Assembly: GCF_040081985.1 (NCBI RefSeq)
Contig: NZ_JBEBMH010000007.1
Location: 186,001-250,000, forward strand
Origin: Kumtagia yinganensis
GTDB lineage: Bacteria; Pseudomonadota; Alphaproteobacteria; Rhizobiales; Rhizobiaceae
DNA length: 64,000 nucleotides
Direction: 5' to 3'
The stretch's first letter is position 1, and each line of letters starts with the position of its first letter. Below the pieces are notes generated by a model. That model searched no databases. It saw nothing but the letters and a program-made list of their open reading frames with translations, and was not told the origin of the DNA. Position numbers and translations under genes: made by a program. Positions 17,094 to 25,845 of the stretch are shown in pieces.

Positions 17094-18470
17094 TCATGCG
17101 GCGAGAGCCTCGGCAATATCGGCGAAGGCGGCGGCCAGCCGGTCGACCTGTCGGCGCGTCGTGGCGGGCGAAATCAGCATCATGTTGTGGAAGGGCGCGA
17201 TGAGCACGCCGCGATTGACCAGCGCGACATGGATCGCCGCCTCCAGTGCCGGCGCATGGGCGGCCTCCGCCTCGCCGCCGTTCCGTAGCGGGCCGGGCGC
17301 GCAGATGAACTCGACCCGCGCGCCGACGCGGGCGACATGCCAGGGCAGGGCATGTTTTTCGATGCTCTGCTGGAGGCCGCCCTGCAGGCGGGCGGCCAGG
17401 GTCTCCATATGCGTGTAGCTTTCCTCGGTCATCACCGCTTCCAGCGTGGCCCGCATGGCGGCGAACTGCAGCGGATTGGCCGACAGCGTGGTGCCGATGC
17501 CGGAATAGCCGGGCTCCTTGGTGGCGAGATAGGCGTCGTAGCGTAGCGCGGTCTCGGCTGACAGGCCCCAGACGCTGGCCGGCACGCCGCCGGCGATCGG
17601 TTTGCCGAGCACGAACATGTCGGGCTCAAGCTGGTGCTTGCGCGTGAAGCCGCCGGGCGCGGTCGAGATGGTGTGGGTCTCGTCGATGAGCAGCAGCGTT
17701 CCGGTGTCGCGCGTCAGCCGGCGAAGCTTTTCATGGAAGCCGGCTTCAGGCGGCACCATGCAGCAATTGGTCAGCACCGGCTCGGTGATAACGCAGGCGA
17801 CATCGCGCTCGCCAAGCGCAGCCTCCAGCGCGGGAATGTCGTTGAACTCGACGATCTTCGTGTCCTGGGTCAGGTCGCGGAACTCGCCGGCAAGGCCGCG
17901 CTTGTTGGCCGGCCGGCCATGGTCGAGGCGGACAAAAGTCTCGTCGACGGCGCCGTGGTAGCAGCCGTTGAAGACCAGCACCTTGCGCCGCCCGGTGATG
18001 GCGCGGGCGGCGCGCAGAGCGAAGCGGTTGGCGTCGCTGGCGGTGGTGGCGATCTGCCAGCGCGGCAGGCCGAATTTCTCGGCAAGCAACCTTCCGACTA
18101 CGGCGGCGTCTTCGGAGGGCAGGATGTAGGTCAGGCCGCGCGACGCCTGGCGGCGGATGGCGCGGGCGACCGGCGGCGGCGAGTGGCCGAACATCGAGCC
18201 GGTGTCGCCGAGGCAGAAGTCGGCGAGCCTGTTGCCGTCGAGGTCGACGATGGTCGCGCCCTTCGCGCTGTCCACCATGATCGGGAACGGGGTCGGCCAG
18301 TCCTTCATCCAGTGCATCGGCACACCGCCGAGATAGCCCGGCAGTCCTTCGCCGAATGCACGCTCCGATTTCGGCCGTGCCGCGCGAAACGCCTTTGCCT
18401 CGCGCTCGCGCAACGCCGCCATGCGCTCCGGCGCGATGCCTCCGGAATTGCCGTTCTCAGTGCCTGCCAT
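17094..18470 (-). CDS. Class III PLP-dependent aminotransferase
   Basis: A 458-residue fold-type I enzyme of the GSA-aminomutase/omega-aminotransferase group. Motifs in order are FCLGDTGSMFGHSPPPVARAI, FNGCYHGAVDE, LLIDETHTI (PLP-binding aspartate region) and LGKPIAGGVPASVWG containing the Schiff-base lysine. The near-GSA sequence around GYSGIGTTLSANPL is noted, but heme biosynthesis is unlikely given the glutamine-synthetase-like partner downstream; alphaproteobacteria usually make ALA with HemA. It probably transaminates an omega-amine or amino acid. First gene of the two-gene unit. Confidence 0.88.
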   Translation of the reverse strand: MAGTENGNSGGIAPERMAALREREAKAFRAARPKSERAFGEGLPGYLGGVPMHWMKDWPTPFPIMVDSAKGATIVDLDGNRLADFCLGDTGSMFGHSPPPVARAIRRQASRGLTYILPSEDAAVVGRLLAEKFGLPRWQIATTASDANRFALRAARAITGRRKVLVFNGCYHGAVDETFVRLDHGRPANKRGLAGEFRDLTQDTKIVEFNDIPALEAALGERDVACVITEPVLTNCCMVPPEAGFHEKLRRLTRDTGTLLLIDETHTISTAPGGFTRKHQLEPDMFVLGKPIAGGVPASVWGLSAETALRYDAYLATKEPGYSGIGTTLSANPLQFAAMRATLEAVMTEESYTHMETLAARLQGGLQQSIEKHALPWHVARVGARVEFICAPGPLRNGGEAEAAHAPALEAAIHVALVNRGVLIAPFHNMMLISPATTRRQVDRLAAAFADIAEALAA

Positions 18471-18530
18471 GATGTCCCCTGGTGTCGGCGCACTCTAGCC
18501 AATGGGTAAAGCTGGCGGCAAGCGGGGCCA

Positions 18531-18833
18531 TCATTGCCGATCGCGCAGGCGCGACTCGAAATCCTGCCCGCCGTAGAAGATGCCTTCGATCAGCACCTGC
18601 TCGGGCAGCACCATGAATGCGATGGTCACCCGCCGATCCATTCCAATCGTTCGCAAACCGGGCAGGATGTCGTCGCGCGCAGTTCCGCGCTTCGGAAAAT
18701 GAGTGAGGCGCATGCAGAAATCGACGATCCGCCCTGCAAAACCGTCCGCTATCGCGGTTGAGGCTCTGGTCTCGATATAGTTGTGAAGGTCACCGATCTG
18801 GCGTTCTGCGAGCGGCGTGAAAATGACCTTCAC
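18531..18833 (-). CDS. parE: ParE/RelE-superfamily toxin
   Basis: A 100-residue protein from a GTG start with KVIFTPLAERQIGDLHNYI, FPKRGTARDDILPGLR and a C-terminal VLIEGIFYGGQDFE, typical of ParE toxins that poison DNA gyrase. The antitoxin gene ends nine bases upstream; no clear ribosome site precedes the GTG, so translation is probably coupled. It lies in a gap between the aminotransferase and WD40 genes. Confidence 0.88.
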   Translation of the reverse strand: MKVIFTPLAERQIGDLHNYIETRASTAIADGFAGRIVDFCMRLTHFPKRGTARDDILPGLRTIGMDRRVTIAFMVLPEQVLIEGIFYGGQDFESRLRDRQ

Positions 18834-18842
18834 GAGAGGGCG

Positions 18843-19112
18843 TCAGCCGGCCGACCGTTTGCGGCGCCTTATCCGCTCCAGAATTTCATCCGCAGGTACT
18901 GCCTTGGAAGGGTCGGACAGATATTCCCGGTGTCCCGCGACCACAGTCTCCCGCAGCCATCGGTCGAGTGAGTCCTCGCGGCCTATCAAGGCCTCCAGCC
19001 CCTCGCGCACCACGTCGCTCGCCGAGTGAAACGCACCCGAACTGACCTTGTCGTTCACCCGCTCGACGAGATCGACAGGCAGTGTCACGGTCAATGTCTG
19101 CTCAGGTTTCAT
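18843..19112 (-). CDS. parD: ParD-family antitoxin
   Basis: An 89-residue protein with an N-terminal ribbon-helix-helix (EQTLTVTLPVDLVERVNDKV, then FHSASDVVREGLEAL) that binds DNA and an acidic/basic C-terminal tail that wraps the toxin. ParD represses its own operon, normally as a ParDE complex. It is upstream of and in tandem with the ParE-like gene. I saw no clear dyad in the promoter. Confidence 0.9.
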   Translation of the reverse strand: MKPEQTLTVTLPVDLVERVNDKVSSGAFHSASDVVREGLEALIGREDSLDRWLRETVVAGHREYLSDPSKAVPADEILERIRRRKRSAG

Positions 19113-19191
19113 GCGCGCAAGAATAGCATTTCGAGCGGCTTCGCTCCAGTCTGTCGCACCGAGACCGAACGGCCGTGTGCCGTCGGTCGCC

Positions 19192-20166
19192 TCACGCCGA
19201 AATGTCGATCACCCCGCAATCGCCGGCGGCGCTGCCGAAGACGATGCGGCGCTCGGCCCTGTCCCACATCAGTCCGGTGATGGCGCCCTTGCCGGGGCGG
19301 CGCAGCAGCACCTCCTTGGCGTCGGCGAAACGCACGGCCATCACCATGCCGTCCTCGTAGCCGATCGCAGCGATGTCCTCGCTCGGATGGCAGGCAACGC
19401 AGGTCACCATGGTGTTGCCCCGCGTTCCGAGTTCCAGCGGCGCCTTGCCCATCGGGCCGTCCTTGGCCTGGAACGGCCAGACGATCGCCGCTGGCGCGCC
19501 GGAACTCGCCAGCCACTTGCCCTTGGCGCTCCACGACAGGGATTTCACCTTGGCGGGATAGCCGGACATGCGCATGTGCTTGCCGTCGGCGAGCTTCCAG
19601 CCGTGCAGCGCGTTCTCCTGCATGGTGGTGACCAAAAAATTGCCGTCTGGCGAAAAGGTGATGCCGGTATGCGCGCCGGCCCATTCGAGTTCGGTCGGCT
19701 TGCCGTCGGTGGCCGGGAAATGCAGCGTCGCGCCGTTGTAGCGCGCAACGCCGATCCGCAAGCCTTTTGGCGCGAAGGCGAGGCCCTCAACCGAACGCGG
19801 GTGCTGGAATTCTTTTACCTTGCCATCCGGCAGTTTCACCCAGGCGCTGCGGCCCGCGCCATAGGCGAGCGCTTCCTGCGGGCCGGTTGCCACGCTGGTG
19901 ATCCATTTGCGGCCGGCCTCGGCGACGACCGTCGCCTCGCCACCGGGGCCGGTCGAAAAGACCTTGCCGTCCTCGCCGCCGGTGATCAGCTTCGTGCCGG
20001 TCAGGTCGAGCGTGGCGCAGAGCAGGCCGTCATTGGCCTGAACCGACTTGTGGCCGTTGTCGAGGCGGTGGACCGTGCCATCGGCCAGCGCGAAATGCGG
20101 GATGTCGGAGAGGAAGACGGCAGCGACGCAATGGCCGTCGAGGTCGAGGGGGGCGACTGTGGGCAT
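19192..20166 (-). CDS. WD40-repeat protein linked to CobW
   Basis: A 324-residue beta-propeller protein. Blades are visible as repeating units ending in LITGGEDGKVF, WVKLPDGKV, ITFSPDGNFLVTT, SLSWSAKGKWLASSG, VACHPSEDIAAIGYEDGMV and GLMWDRAERRIVFGS; I count about seven. There is no signal peptide, so it should be cytoplasmic. It is downstream of the CobW gene on the same strand, separated by a palindromic repeat. The same pairing occurs in other alphaproteobacteria, so a scaffold for the metal chaperone or its target is a reasonable inference. Confidence 0.85.
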   Translation of the reverse strand: MPTVAPLDLDGHCVAAVFLSDIPHFALADGTVHRLDNGHKSVQANDGLLCATLDLTGTKLITGGEDGKVFSTGPGGEATVVAEAGRKWITSVATGPQEALAYGAGRSAWVKLPDGKVKEFQHPRSVEGLAFAPKGLRIGVARYNGATLHFPATDGKPTELEWAGAHTGITFSPDGNFLVTTMQENALHGWKLADGKHMRMSGYPAKVKSLSWSAKGKWLASSGAPAAIVWPFQAKDGPMGKAPLELGTRGNTMVTCVACHPSEDIAAIGYEDGMVMAVRFADAKEVLLRRPGKGAITGLMWDRAERRIVFGSAAGDCGVIDISA

Positions 20167-20209
20167 GTTTATTTGATGGATGAAAGGATGGAAGGTCGGC
20201 GCTTCTTCG

Positions 20210-20367
20210 CACCCCCCTCTGTCCTGCCGGACATCTCCCCCTCAAGGGGGGAGATTGGCAGCTTCGGCCTTGCCGCCCATTCTGCAACGCTGGCGATTAG
20301 CGAAAACAGAGGCGACAGCGAATCTCCCCCCTTGAGGGGGAGATGTCCGGTAGGACAGAGGGGGGTG
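20210..20367. repeat. RIME-like palindromic element, family A copy 1
   Basis: A 158-base element flanked by CACCCCCCTCTGTCCTGCCG and its near-complement, each followed by a second palindrome built on CTCCCCCTCAAGGGGGGAG. It lies between cobW and the WD40 gene. Two further copies (45789-45947 and 46972-47086) share the same ends. The form suits the rhizobial intergenic mosaic (RIME) type; the family name is inference. Confidence 0.8.
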
Positions 20368-20398
20368 CGAAGGGGCGCCATCTCTAATGATTGCCCGA

Positions 20399-21463
20399 TC
20401 AAGCCGCGACCTGACACGCCTCAAAGCTCTTCCTCAACCGCTCCTCGTCAAGATCGCGGCCGATGAACACGAGCCGGCTCTCGTGTTTCTCGCCGTCCTT
20501 CCATGGGCGCTGGTGGTCGCCTTCCATGATCATGTGGACGCCCTGGATGACGTAGCGGTCGGGATCGTCCTTGAAGGCGATGATGCCTTTCAGGCGCAGG
20601 ATGTTGGGGCCGTCGTTCTGGGTGACTTTTTCGATCCACGGGAAGAATTTTCTCGAATCCATCTCGCGGCCGCGCAGCGACACGGATTGAACGGTCACGT
20701 CGTGGATCGGCGAGACCGCGCCATGGCCGTGATCGTGGTGTTGATGGTCATGATCGTGATGGTCGTGGTCGCAGTCCGGGCCGCATTCGTGATCGTGGTG
20801 GTGATCGTCGGCGTCGAGGAAATGCGGATCATTGTCCAGCACGCGCTTCAGGTCGAAGGCGCCGCGGTCCAGCACGTTGGTCAGATCGACGCCGGCGCGG
20901 GTGGTGCGGTGGATTTTCGCCGCCGGGTTGATGGCGCGGATGGCGGCCTCGACGTCGCGGAGTTCCTCGGGCGTGACAAGGTCGGTCTTGTTGAGCACGA
21001 CGACATCGGCGAAGGCGATCTGGTCCTCGGCCTCGCGCGAATCCTTCAGCCTGAGCGGCAGGTGCTTTGCATCGACCAGGGCCACGACGGCGTCAAGCTT
21101 GGTCTTCTTGCGCACGTCCTCGTCCATGAAAAATGTCTGGGCGACGGGAACCGGGTCGGCGAGGCCGGTGGTCTCGACCACGATGGCGTCGAAGCGGCCG
21201 GGGCGCTTCATCAGGCCCTCGACGACGCGGACCAAATCGCCGCGCACCGTGCAGCAGACGCAGCCATTGTTCATCTCGTAGATTTCCTCGTCGGATTCCA
21301 CGATCAGGTCGTTGTCGATGCCGATCTCGCCGAACTCGTTGACGATGACGGCGTACCGCTTGCCGTGGTTTTCCGAGAGGATGCGGTTGAGCAGCGTCGT
21401 CTTGCCGGCGCCGAGGTAACCGGTCAGCACGGTTACGGGAATCTGGGTCTGTGCTTCGCTCAT
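20399..21463 (-). CDS. CobW/COG0523-family GTPase, metal chaperone
   Basis: A 354-residue P-loop GTPase. Walker A is GYLGAGKTTLLN, the family metal site is CVCC in NNGCVCCTV, and the G4 motif is NKTDL. A His-rich loop of about 35 residues (near 220-255, with HHHDHECGPDCDHDHHDHD) separates the GTPase from the C-terminal CobW_C domain. Such proteins deliver zinc or another divalent metal. MSEAQ at 21463 was taken as the start; the longer frame is not family-like. I saw no Zur box nearby, so zinc control is not shown. Confidence 0.92.
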   Translation of the reverse strand: MSEAQTQIPVTVLTGYLGAGKTTLLNRILSENHGKRYAVIVNEFGEIGIDNDLIVESDEEIYEMNNGCVCCTVRGDLVRVVEGLMKRPGRFDAIVVETTGLADPVPVAQTFFMDEDVRKKTKLDAVVALVDAKHLPLRLKDSREAEDQIAFADVVVLNKTDLVTPEELRDVEAAIRAINPAAKIHRTTRAGVDLTNVLDRGAFDLKRVLDNDPHFLDADDHHHDHECGPDCDHDHHDHDHQHHDHGHGAVSPIHDVTVQSVSLRGREMDSRKFFPWIEKVTQNDGPNILRLKGIIAFKDDPDRYVIQGVHMIMEGDHQRPWKDGEKHESRLVFIGRDLDEERLRKSFEACQVAA

Positions 21464-21680
21464 GGGAGGCCCCGAAGGATTTTTGGTGAGCTGCATATAA
21501 GACGCCACGCAACAGATTGCACGTCTCATTCGGCCGATCGGCATGGGCCAGAGAGCCGGACGCCCGATGCTGCTCGTGGGCAGCACCTATCGCCCCCACG
21601 CTCGGATTCTGCCGCGTGCGGTCATGGATTTTCTGATTGGCTTCGCATTCCGAGAACCACCGGCTCGGCGGGCGGCAGCG

Positions 21681-22649
21681 TCATGACGTGTCGGGGCGAT
21701 CCAGGGCGTAGACGGCCAGCGCATGGGCATGCGCCAGGATTTCGTCGACCTCGCGGATTTTTCCCGGATGGGTCGCGACGGGATCATAGCGGGACAGCCG
21801 ACCGCCGGGAGGACGGCCGCGCCGCAGCGGCGTGAGGCGCCGGCCGGAGACGGGTCCGTCCCGCGCGATTGCGGCGTCGCGCCGCGCCTGCCAGCGGGCA
21901 AAGCGTTGTGCCTGGCCCGGCAGGTCGTCGAGCGCGGCGCCGAGAGCGGCAAGGCGCTGGCCGAGACGCGCAGTGTCTATCGGATCGTCGGAAGATGGCG
22001 GTGGCGGCAGCGGGCGATACGTCGCGTTGAAGTCGAGGCCGAGGATGCGCGGGGCGGCGTGGGCGGGAACAGCGCGGCGGCGGGGGACGCGGAACGGCTG
22101 TCGCGGCGGATCGAGCAGCGACAGCGAGAGGATACGCGGGGTGGGTTTGGGACGTCTTTTCGGCCCCTTTGGCAGGAAGGCGCGGGCGCCTCGCAGCATT
22201 GCGGGCTTTGGTTTGCGCGGGCGCAGCGGCGGCAGGGTTACCACGATCCCGCGCGCCGCCGCGATGATGAGGCGCCGCGCGGCAGCTTCGGCCGGACGCA
22301 GCAGCCGGAGGATGGCGAGGTAGAGATGGCGGGGGAGGGTAAGTGCCGGGGACAGTTTACTTTTTTCCGCCCGCACCTGCCCTGAAGCGGTTGCGCCTTT
22401 CCGCGGAAAGAAAGTAAACTGTCCCCCAGCGCCACGGCTTCCAGCGCCAACACCCTCAGCGCCGGGCATCCCAGCGCCAACACCCCCAGCGCCACTGCCC
22501 CCAGCGGCCGGCTCCTCAGCGCCCGGCATCCCACAGCCAGCGCCGCCAGCGCCCGGTCCGCCAGCGCCCATTTCGGCCATGGCGACAAGCATGACGAGGA
22601 TGCGCTTCAGCGCCTCCCAGTTTCGCTCGATTGCCGCTGTCCCGTCCAT
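21681..22649 (-). CDS. Unknown Gly/Ala-rich protein, paralogue 1
   Basis: A 322-residue basic protein of no recognised family. From ATG 22649 (preceded by GAGG): a short helix NWEALKRILVMLVAMAE, a 50-residue low-complexity stretch of GAGG/PGAEG units, a segment translated from a palindromic repeat (QFTFFPRKG to KSKLSP), a Leu/Arg-rich stretch RLLRPAEAAARRLIIAAARG, a basic Pro-rich middle, LDDLPGQAQRFARWQARRDAAIARD, and a tail DEILAHAHALAVYALDRPDTS. The same order recurs in the gene at 57897-58913. Its composition argues against an ordinary enzyme. It could be a nucleoid- or membrane-associated protein; that is a guess. Confidence 0.55.
   Translation of the reverse strand: MDGTAAIERNWEALKRILVMLVAMAEMGAGGPGAGGAGCGMPGAEEPAAGGSGAGGVGAGMPGAEGVGAGSRGAGGQFTFFPRKGATASGQVRAEKSKLSPALTLPRHLYLAILRLLRPAEAAARRLIIAAARGIVVTLPPLRPRKPKPAMLRGARAFLPKGPKRRPKPTPRILSLSLLDPPRQPFRVPRRRAVPAHAAPRILGLDFNATYRPLPPPPSSDDPIDTARLGQRLAALGAALDDLPGQAQRFARWQARRDAAIARDGPVSGRRLTPLRRGRPPGGRLSRYDPVATHPGKIREVDEILAHAHALAVYALDRPDTS
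22345..22430. repeat. GGGGACAGTTTAC palindrome inside a coding region, family C copy 1
   Basis: Left arm GCCGGGGACAGTTTACTTTT (from 22345) and right arm ending AAAGTAAACTGTCCCCCAGC (to 22430) are nearly exact complements of about 26 bases around a 32-base centre. The element lies in frame within the Gly/Ala-rich gene and is translated. Confidence 0.8.
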
Positions 22650-23010
22650 CACCGCCTCGTTTTCAGCGCCGAGGATTATTGCTTCCATCCGGAGGGCGGG
22701 GATAGACTCCCGCAAGATTTCGGGCTCTCGGCGGCGGGCGGTTGGCCAAGGCATTGAAAAGACGAGAGAGGGATTCCGGAAAACAGAAAATTTCGGGATG
22801 GAACGGCTTTTTCCCTCCCCGTTCCGGAAGGCGTTCCGCAGGCGAAACCCGCGCAGGCTGCCCGGGCCGGCGGCCACTTCGGAGCATCAGCCTCGCAACT
22901 GTCATGTAATTGTAAAGAACGTCTGTCATTAGCCGTTCTGCCTAATTTCGGTTGCCGGCAAAGTTTATGGGAACAATGTTAGGGCGCGGGTGTCGCTGAG
23001 GGAGCGGGGA
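22650..23010. other. Intergenic gap between divergent unknown gene and MarR
   Basis: About 360 bases with no gene that I can support. A longer in-frame extension of the upstream unknown gene exists here, but it has no ribosome site. The right end carries an AT-rich dyad near the MarR start. Nothing else was recognised. Confidence 0.5.
22928..22946. promoter_or_regulatory. AT-rich dyad upstream of marR-like gene
   Basis: ATTAG (22928-22932), nine bases, CTAAT (22942-22946), about 65 bases before the MarR start. MarR proteins bind such short dyads and often regulate themselves. This is weak evidence based on position and symmetry. Confidence 0.3.
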
Positions 23011-23481
23011 ATGGCCAGGACCAACAGAAGTGCGACGATGGGGCGGCTGCATTCGACGGCGCGGCTGGCGCGGACCGCGCTGGCGGCGCGGCTGCTGGCG
23101 CACGGATTCTACGCCGGGCAGGACCAGATCATGCTGGCGCTCGACCGCGAGGACGGGCAGACGCCGGGGCAACTCGCCATGCGCATCGGCGTGCGCCCGC
23201 CGACCATCACCAAGACGATCAACCGGCTGCAGACGCAGGGTTTTCTCGACAAGCGCGCCTCGGAGACGGATGCGCGCCAGGCCCACATCTTCCTGACCGA
23301 CACGGGCCGGGAGGCTATACGCGACATCGAGAAATCGGTGCGCAAGACCGAGAAGCAGGCGTTCAAGGGGCTGGACAAGAAAGACCAGAAGTCGCTGGTC
23401 AAGCTTCTTTCGCGCATCGAGTCCAACCTGTCGGACGTTTCAGCCATGGTGGCCGATGACGAGGAAGACGCCGACGATTGA
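23011..23481 (+). CDS. MarR-family transcriptional regulator
   Basis: A 156-residue winged-helix protein. AGQDQIMLALDREDGQTPGQLAMRIGVRPPTITKTINRLQ spans the recognition helix, followed by the wing DKRASETDARQAHIFLTDTGREA. The C-terminus is an unusually acidic tail (ADDEEDADD). ATG 23011 is preceded by GAGGGAGCGGGGA. It is 110 bases upstream of, and in the same direction as, an EamA permease gene that it may control. Confidence 0.9.
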   Translation: MARTNRSATMGRLHSTARLARTALAARLLAHGFYAGQDQIMLALDREDGQTPGQLAMRIGVRPPTITKTINRLQTQGFLDKRASETDARQAHIFLTDTGREAIRDIEKSVRKTEKQAFKGLDKKDQKSLVKLLSRIESNLSDVSAMVADDEEDADD

Positions 23482-23591
23482 TGCCCGCCGGCCGATTTTC
23501 CACGCCGCGGCCGCGTTGCTGCTTGCGCGCGCATGACGCATGGATCACAAGCGGAATGGAACCTCCCAAGTTCGCGACCGGCCCCTGACTG

Positions 23592-24533
23592 TTGAAACCG
23601 CCTTCCGCCAAGCATGAGGCTGCGACACCCGTCGCGGCGATCCTGTTCGTATTCCTGACAGGTGTGCTGTTCACCATCCTCGACACCAGCGCGAAATACC
23701 TGGTGCTGTCGGGCATGTCGGCGCCGTTCGTCGCTTGGGCGCGCTTCGCCGGCCACGCGCTGCTGGCCGTCATCCTGTTGAGGGGCTGGAGCAGGCCGGA
23801 GATGTTCCGGGTCGTCAGCCTGCCGCTGCAGGTGCTTCGCGGGCTCTGCCTGCTCGGTTCGACGGTATTCAACTTCGCGGCGTTGCTGACCTTGCAACTC
23901 GCCGAAACCTCGGCGATCTACTTTTCCGCGCCGATGCTCATCATCGCGATGGCCGGCCCGCTGCTCGGCGAGTGGGCGGGATGGCGGCGCTGGATGGCGG
24001 TCATCGCCGGCTTTGCCGGTGTGCTGGTGATCACACGGCCGGGTTACGGCGTCTTCGGCATCGGCCATATATTCGCGCTCAGTTCAATGCTCTGCAACAG
24101 TTTCTACGTGATCCTGACACGGCGCATGTCGGCCAGCGAGACTCCGGCCAGCCTGATCTTCTATTCGGCGCTGGCGCCGGCCGTGCTGATGATTCCGGTC
24201 GTGCCGTTTACGGTGTCCGCGCCGCCTAGCCTGCTGCATGGCGTGCTGCTCCTGATCCTCGGCCTGTTCGGCGGGCTCGGACATTGGTTCCTGATCAAAG
24301 CCTACAGGCTGGCGACGACGACGGCACTGGCGCCCTATCCTTATCTGCAAATGGTCTGGATGATTGCCGCCGGATATCTGGTGTTCGCGCAGCTTCCCGA
24401 CCGCTGGACGCTGGCTGGATCCGCGATCATCGTCGCCAGCGGTCTGTACATCATCCACCGCGAACACCGTCTGCGCCTGAAGAACCGCGCATCTCCAAAT
24501 GAGGAAGCGGCCGATCTGGCCGACAAGCTGTGA
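23592..24533 (+). CDS. EamA/DMT-family membrane permease
   Basis: A 313-residue protein with about ten hydrophobic segments in two EamA halves (first half from LFVFLTGVLFTILDTSAKYL; second from HIFALSSMLCNSFYVILTRRM). The family exports or imports small metabolites such as amino acids, nucleosides or riboflavin. The start is TTG 23592; no in-frame ATG precedes the first membrane segment. The MarR gene upstream is a likely regulator. Substrate is unknown. Confidence 0.88.
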   Translation: MKPPSAKHEAATPVAAILFVFLTGVLFTILDTSAKYLVLSGMSAPFVAWARFAGHALLAVILLRGWSRPEMFRVVSLPLQVLRGLCLLGSTVFNFAALLTLQLAETSAIYFSAPMLIIAMAGPLLGEWAGWRRWMAVIAGFAGVLVITRPGYGVFGIGHIFALSSMLCNSFYVILTRRMSASETPASLIFYSALAPAVLMIPVVPFTVSAPPSLLHGVLLLILGLFGGLGHWFLIKAYRLATTTALAPYPYLQMVWMIAAGYLVFAQLPDRWTLAGSAIIVASGLYIIHREHRLRLKNRASPNEEAADLADKL

Positions 24534-24584
24534 ATAATCGCTTTGACGGGGCTGAAAACGGTGGCATAAGCGCCGTTTAAACAG

Positions 24585-24750
24585 TTTAGAGCGCGCCGCG
24601 ACCAATCGGGTTCATTCTGCCGGCGATGGTTTGGGTCAAGGTCGAGGGCTTCGTCGCGGGCCGGGCTGGTGGCCTGGACAAGACCAAGCCCGAAGGATTT
24701 GGCCCAAACCGGCCCGGCAGAATACCCGATTGGTCGCGGCGCGCTCTAAA
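24585..24750. repeat. Long palindromic element, family B copy 1
   Basis: Outer arms of about 27 bases (TTTAGAGCGCGCCGCGACCA at 24585 and its complement ending at 24750) are perfect. Inner arms TTCTGCCGG and CCGGCAGAA flank a centre containing GGGCTGGTGGCCTGGACAAG. Two more copies, in opposite orientation, are at 33339-33500 and 59863-59991. It lies just before the LacI gene. Confidence 0.85.
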
Positions 24751-24781
24751 TCGATCGTTGCGGGGCACCGGGGAGGACGCG

Positions 24782-25801
24782 CTGGCCCAGAAGATCAAGC
24801 TCTCGACGATCGCCGACGCCCTAGGGGTCTCGACGGCCACCGTCTCGCTTGCGCTGAGGGACAGCCCGCTCGTCGCGGATTCGACGCGCGACCGCATCAA
24901 GGACCACGCCCGCGCCATCGGCTACATCTACAACCGCCGCGCCGCCAGCCTGCGCACGTCGCGGTCGGGCATCGTCGGCGTCGTCGTGCACGACATCATG
25001 AACCCGTTCTTCGCCGAGATCCTGCGCTCGATCGAAAGCGAGCTCGACCGCAGCCGGCAAACCTTCATCCTGTCCAACCATTACGACCAGCTCGAGAAGC
25101 AGCGCACCTTCATCGACACGCTGCTGCAGCTCGGCGCCGACGGGGTGATCATGTCGCCGGCCATCGGCACGCCGCCCGAGGACATTTTTATGGCCGAGGA
25201 GAACGGCCTGCCGGCGGTACTGATCGCGCGAACGGTGGAAGGCGCCGAGGTGCCGGTGTTCCGCGGCGACGACGCCTATGGCACGGCGCTGGCCACCAAC
25301 CACCTGATCTCGCTGGGGCACACGCGCATCTCGATGATCGGCGGCACGGACCAGACCTCGACGGGGCGCGACCGCTACCAGGGTTACGTCAACGCCATGG
25401 ACAGGGCGGGGCTGGAGGTAAAACCGTCCTGGCGCATTCCGGGGCCGCGCACAAAACAGGCGGGGTTCGAGGCGGCGAGCCAGTTTCTGGCGCTGAAGGA
25501 CAAGCCGACGGCGGCCTGCTGCTGGAACGACCTCGTCGCCATCGGCCTGATGAACGGCATCGCGCGGGCGGGACTGGTGCCGGGCGTCGATATCTCCGTC
25601 AGCGGCTATGACGACCTGGAAGAGGCGGCCATCGCCACGCCGGCGCTGACCACCGTGTGGAACGGCCAGCGCGAGGTCGGACGGCGCGCGGCGCGCGCGC
25701 TGCTCGACAAGCTGAACGGCACGCCGGTGCGCGCCTCGCAGGAACTGATCAAGCCGGAACTGCACGTCCGCCAGTCGACGGGACGTCCGCACGAACGCTG
25801 A
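24782..25801 (+). CDS. LacI-family transcriptional regulator (probable CTG start)
   Basis: A 339-residue protein. The LacI helix-turn-helix KLSTIADALGVSTATVSLAL and hinge helix (RRAASLRTSRSGIVGVVVHD) are followed by a sugar-binding-like effector domain. The best initiation site is CTG 24782: it gives the expected (M)AQKIKLSTIADALG start and has GGGGAGGA five bases upstream. TTG 24758 is an alternative with no ribosome site; further upstream the frame is inside a repeat. A 2-hydroxyacid dehydrogenase gene follows in the same direction and is a likely target. Confidence 0.87.
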   Translation: MAQKIKLSTIADALGVSTATVSLALRDSPLVADSTRDRIKDHARAIGYIYNRRAASLRTSRSGIVGVVVHDIMNPFFAEILRSIESELDRSRQTFILSNHYDQLEKQRTFIDTLLQLGADGVIMSPAIGTPPEDIFMAEENGLPAVLIARTVEGAEVPVFRGDDAYGTALATNHLISLGHTRISMIGGTDQTSTGRDRYQGYVNAMDRAGLEVKPSWRIPGPRTKQAGFEAASQFLALKDKPTAACCWNDLVAIGLMNGIARAGLVPGVDISVSGYDDLEEAAIATPALTTVWNGQREVGRRAARALLDKLNGTPVRASQELIKPELHVRQSTGRPHER

Positions 25802-25845
25802 CCGATCCTCTTCCCCATTCCAAAACCTTCCGCAGGACCCAGACC

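Noticed and set aside
20720..20830. Possible tandem repeat of TGGTCATGATCGTGAT-like units
   Set aside because: These are His/Asp codons of the CobW metal loop, not a DNA repeat.
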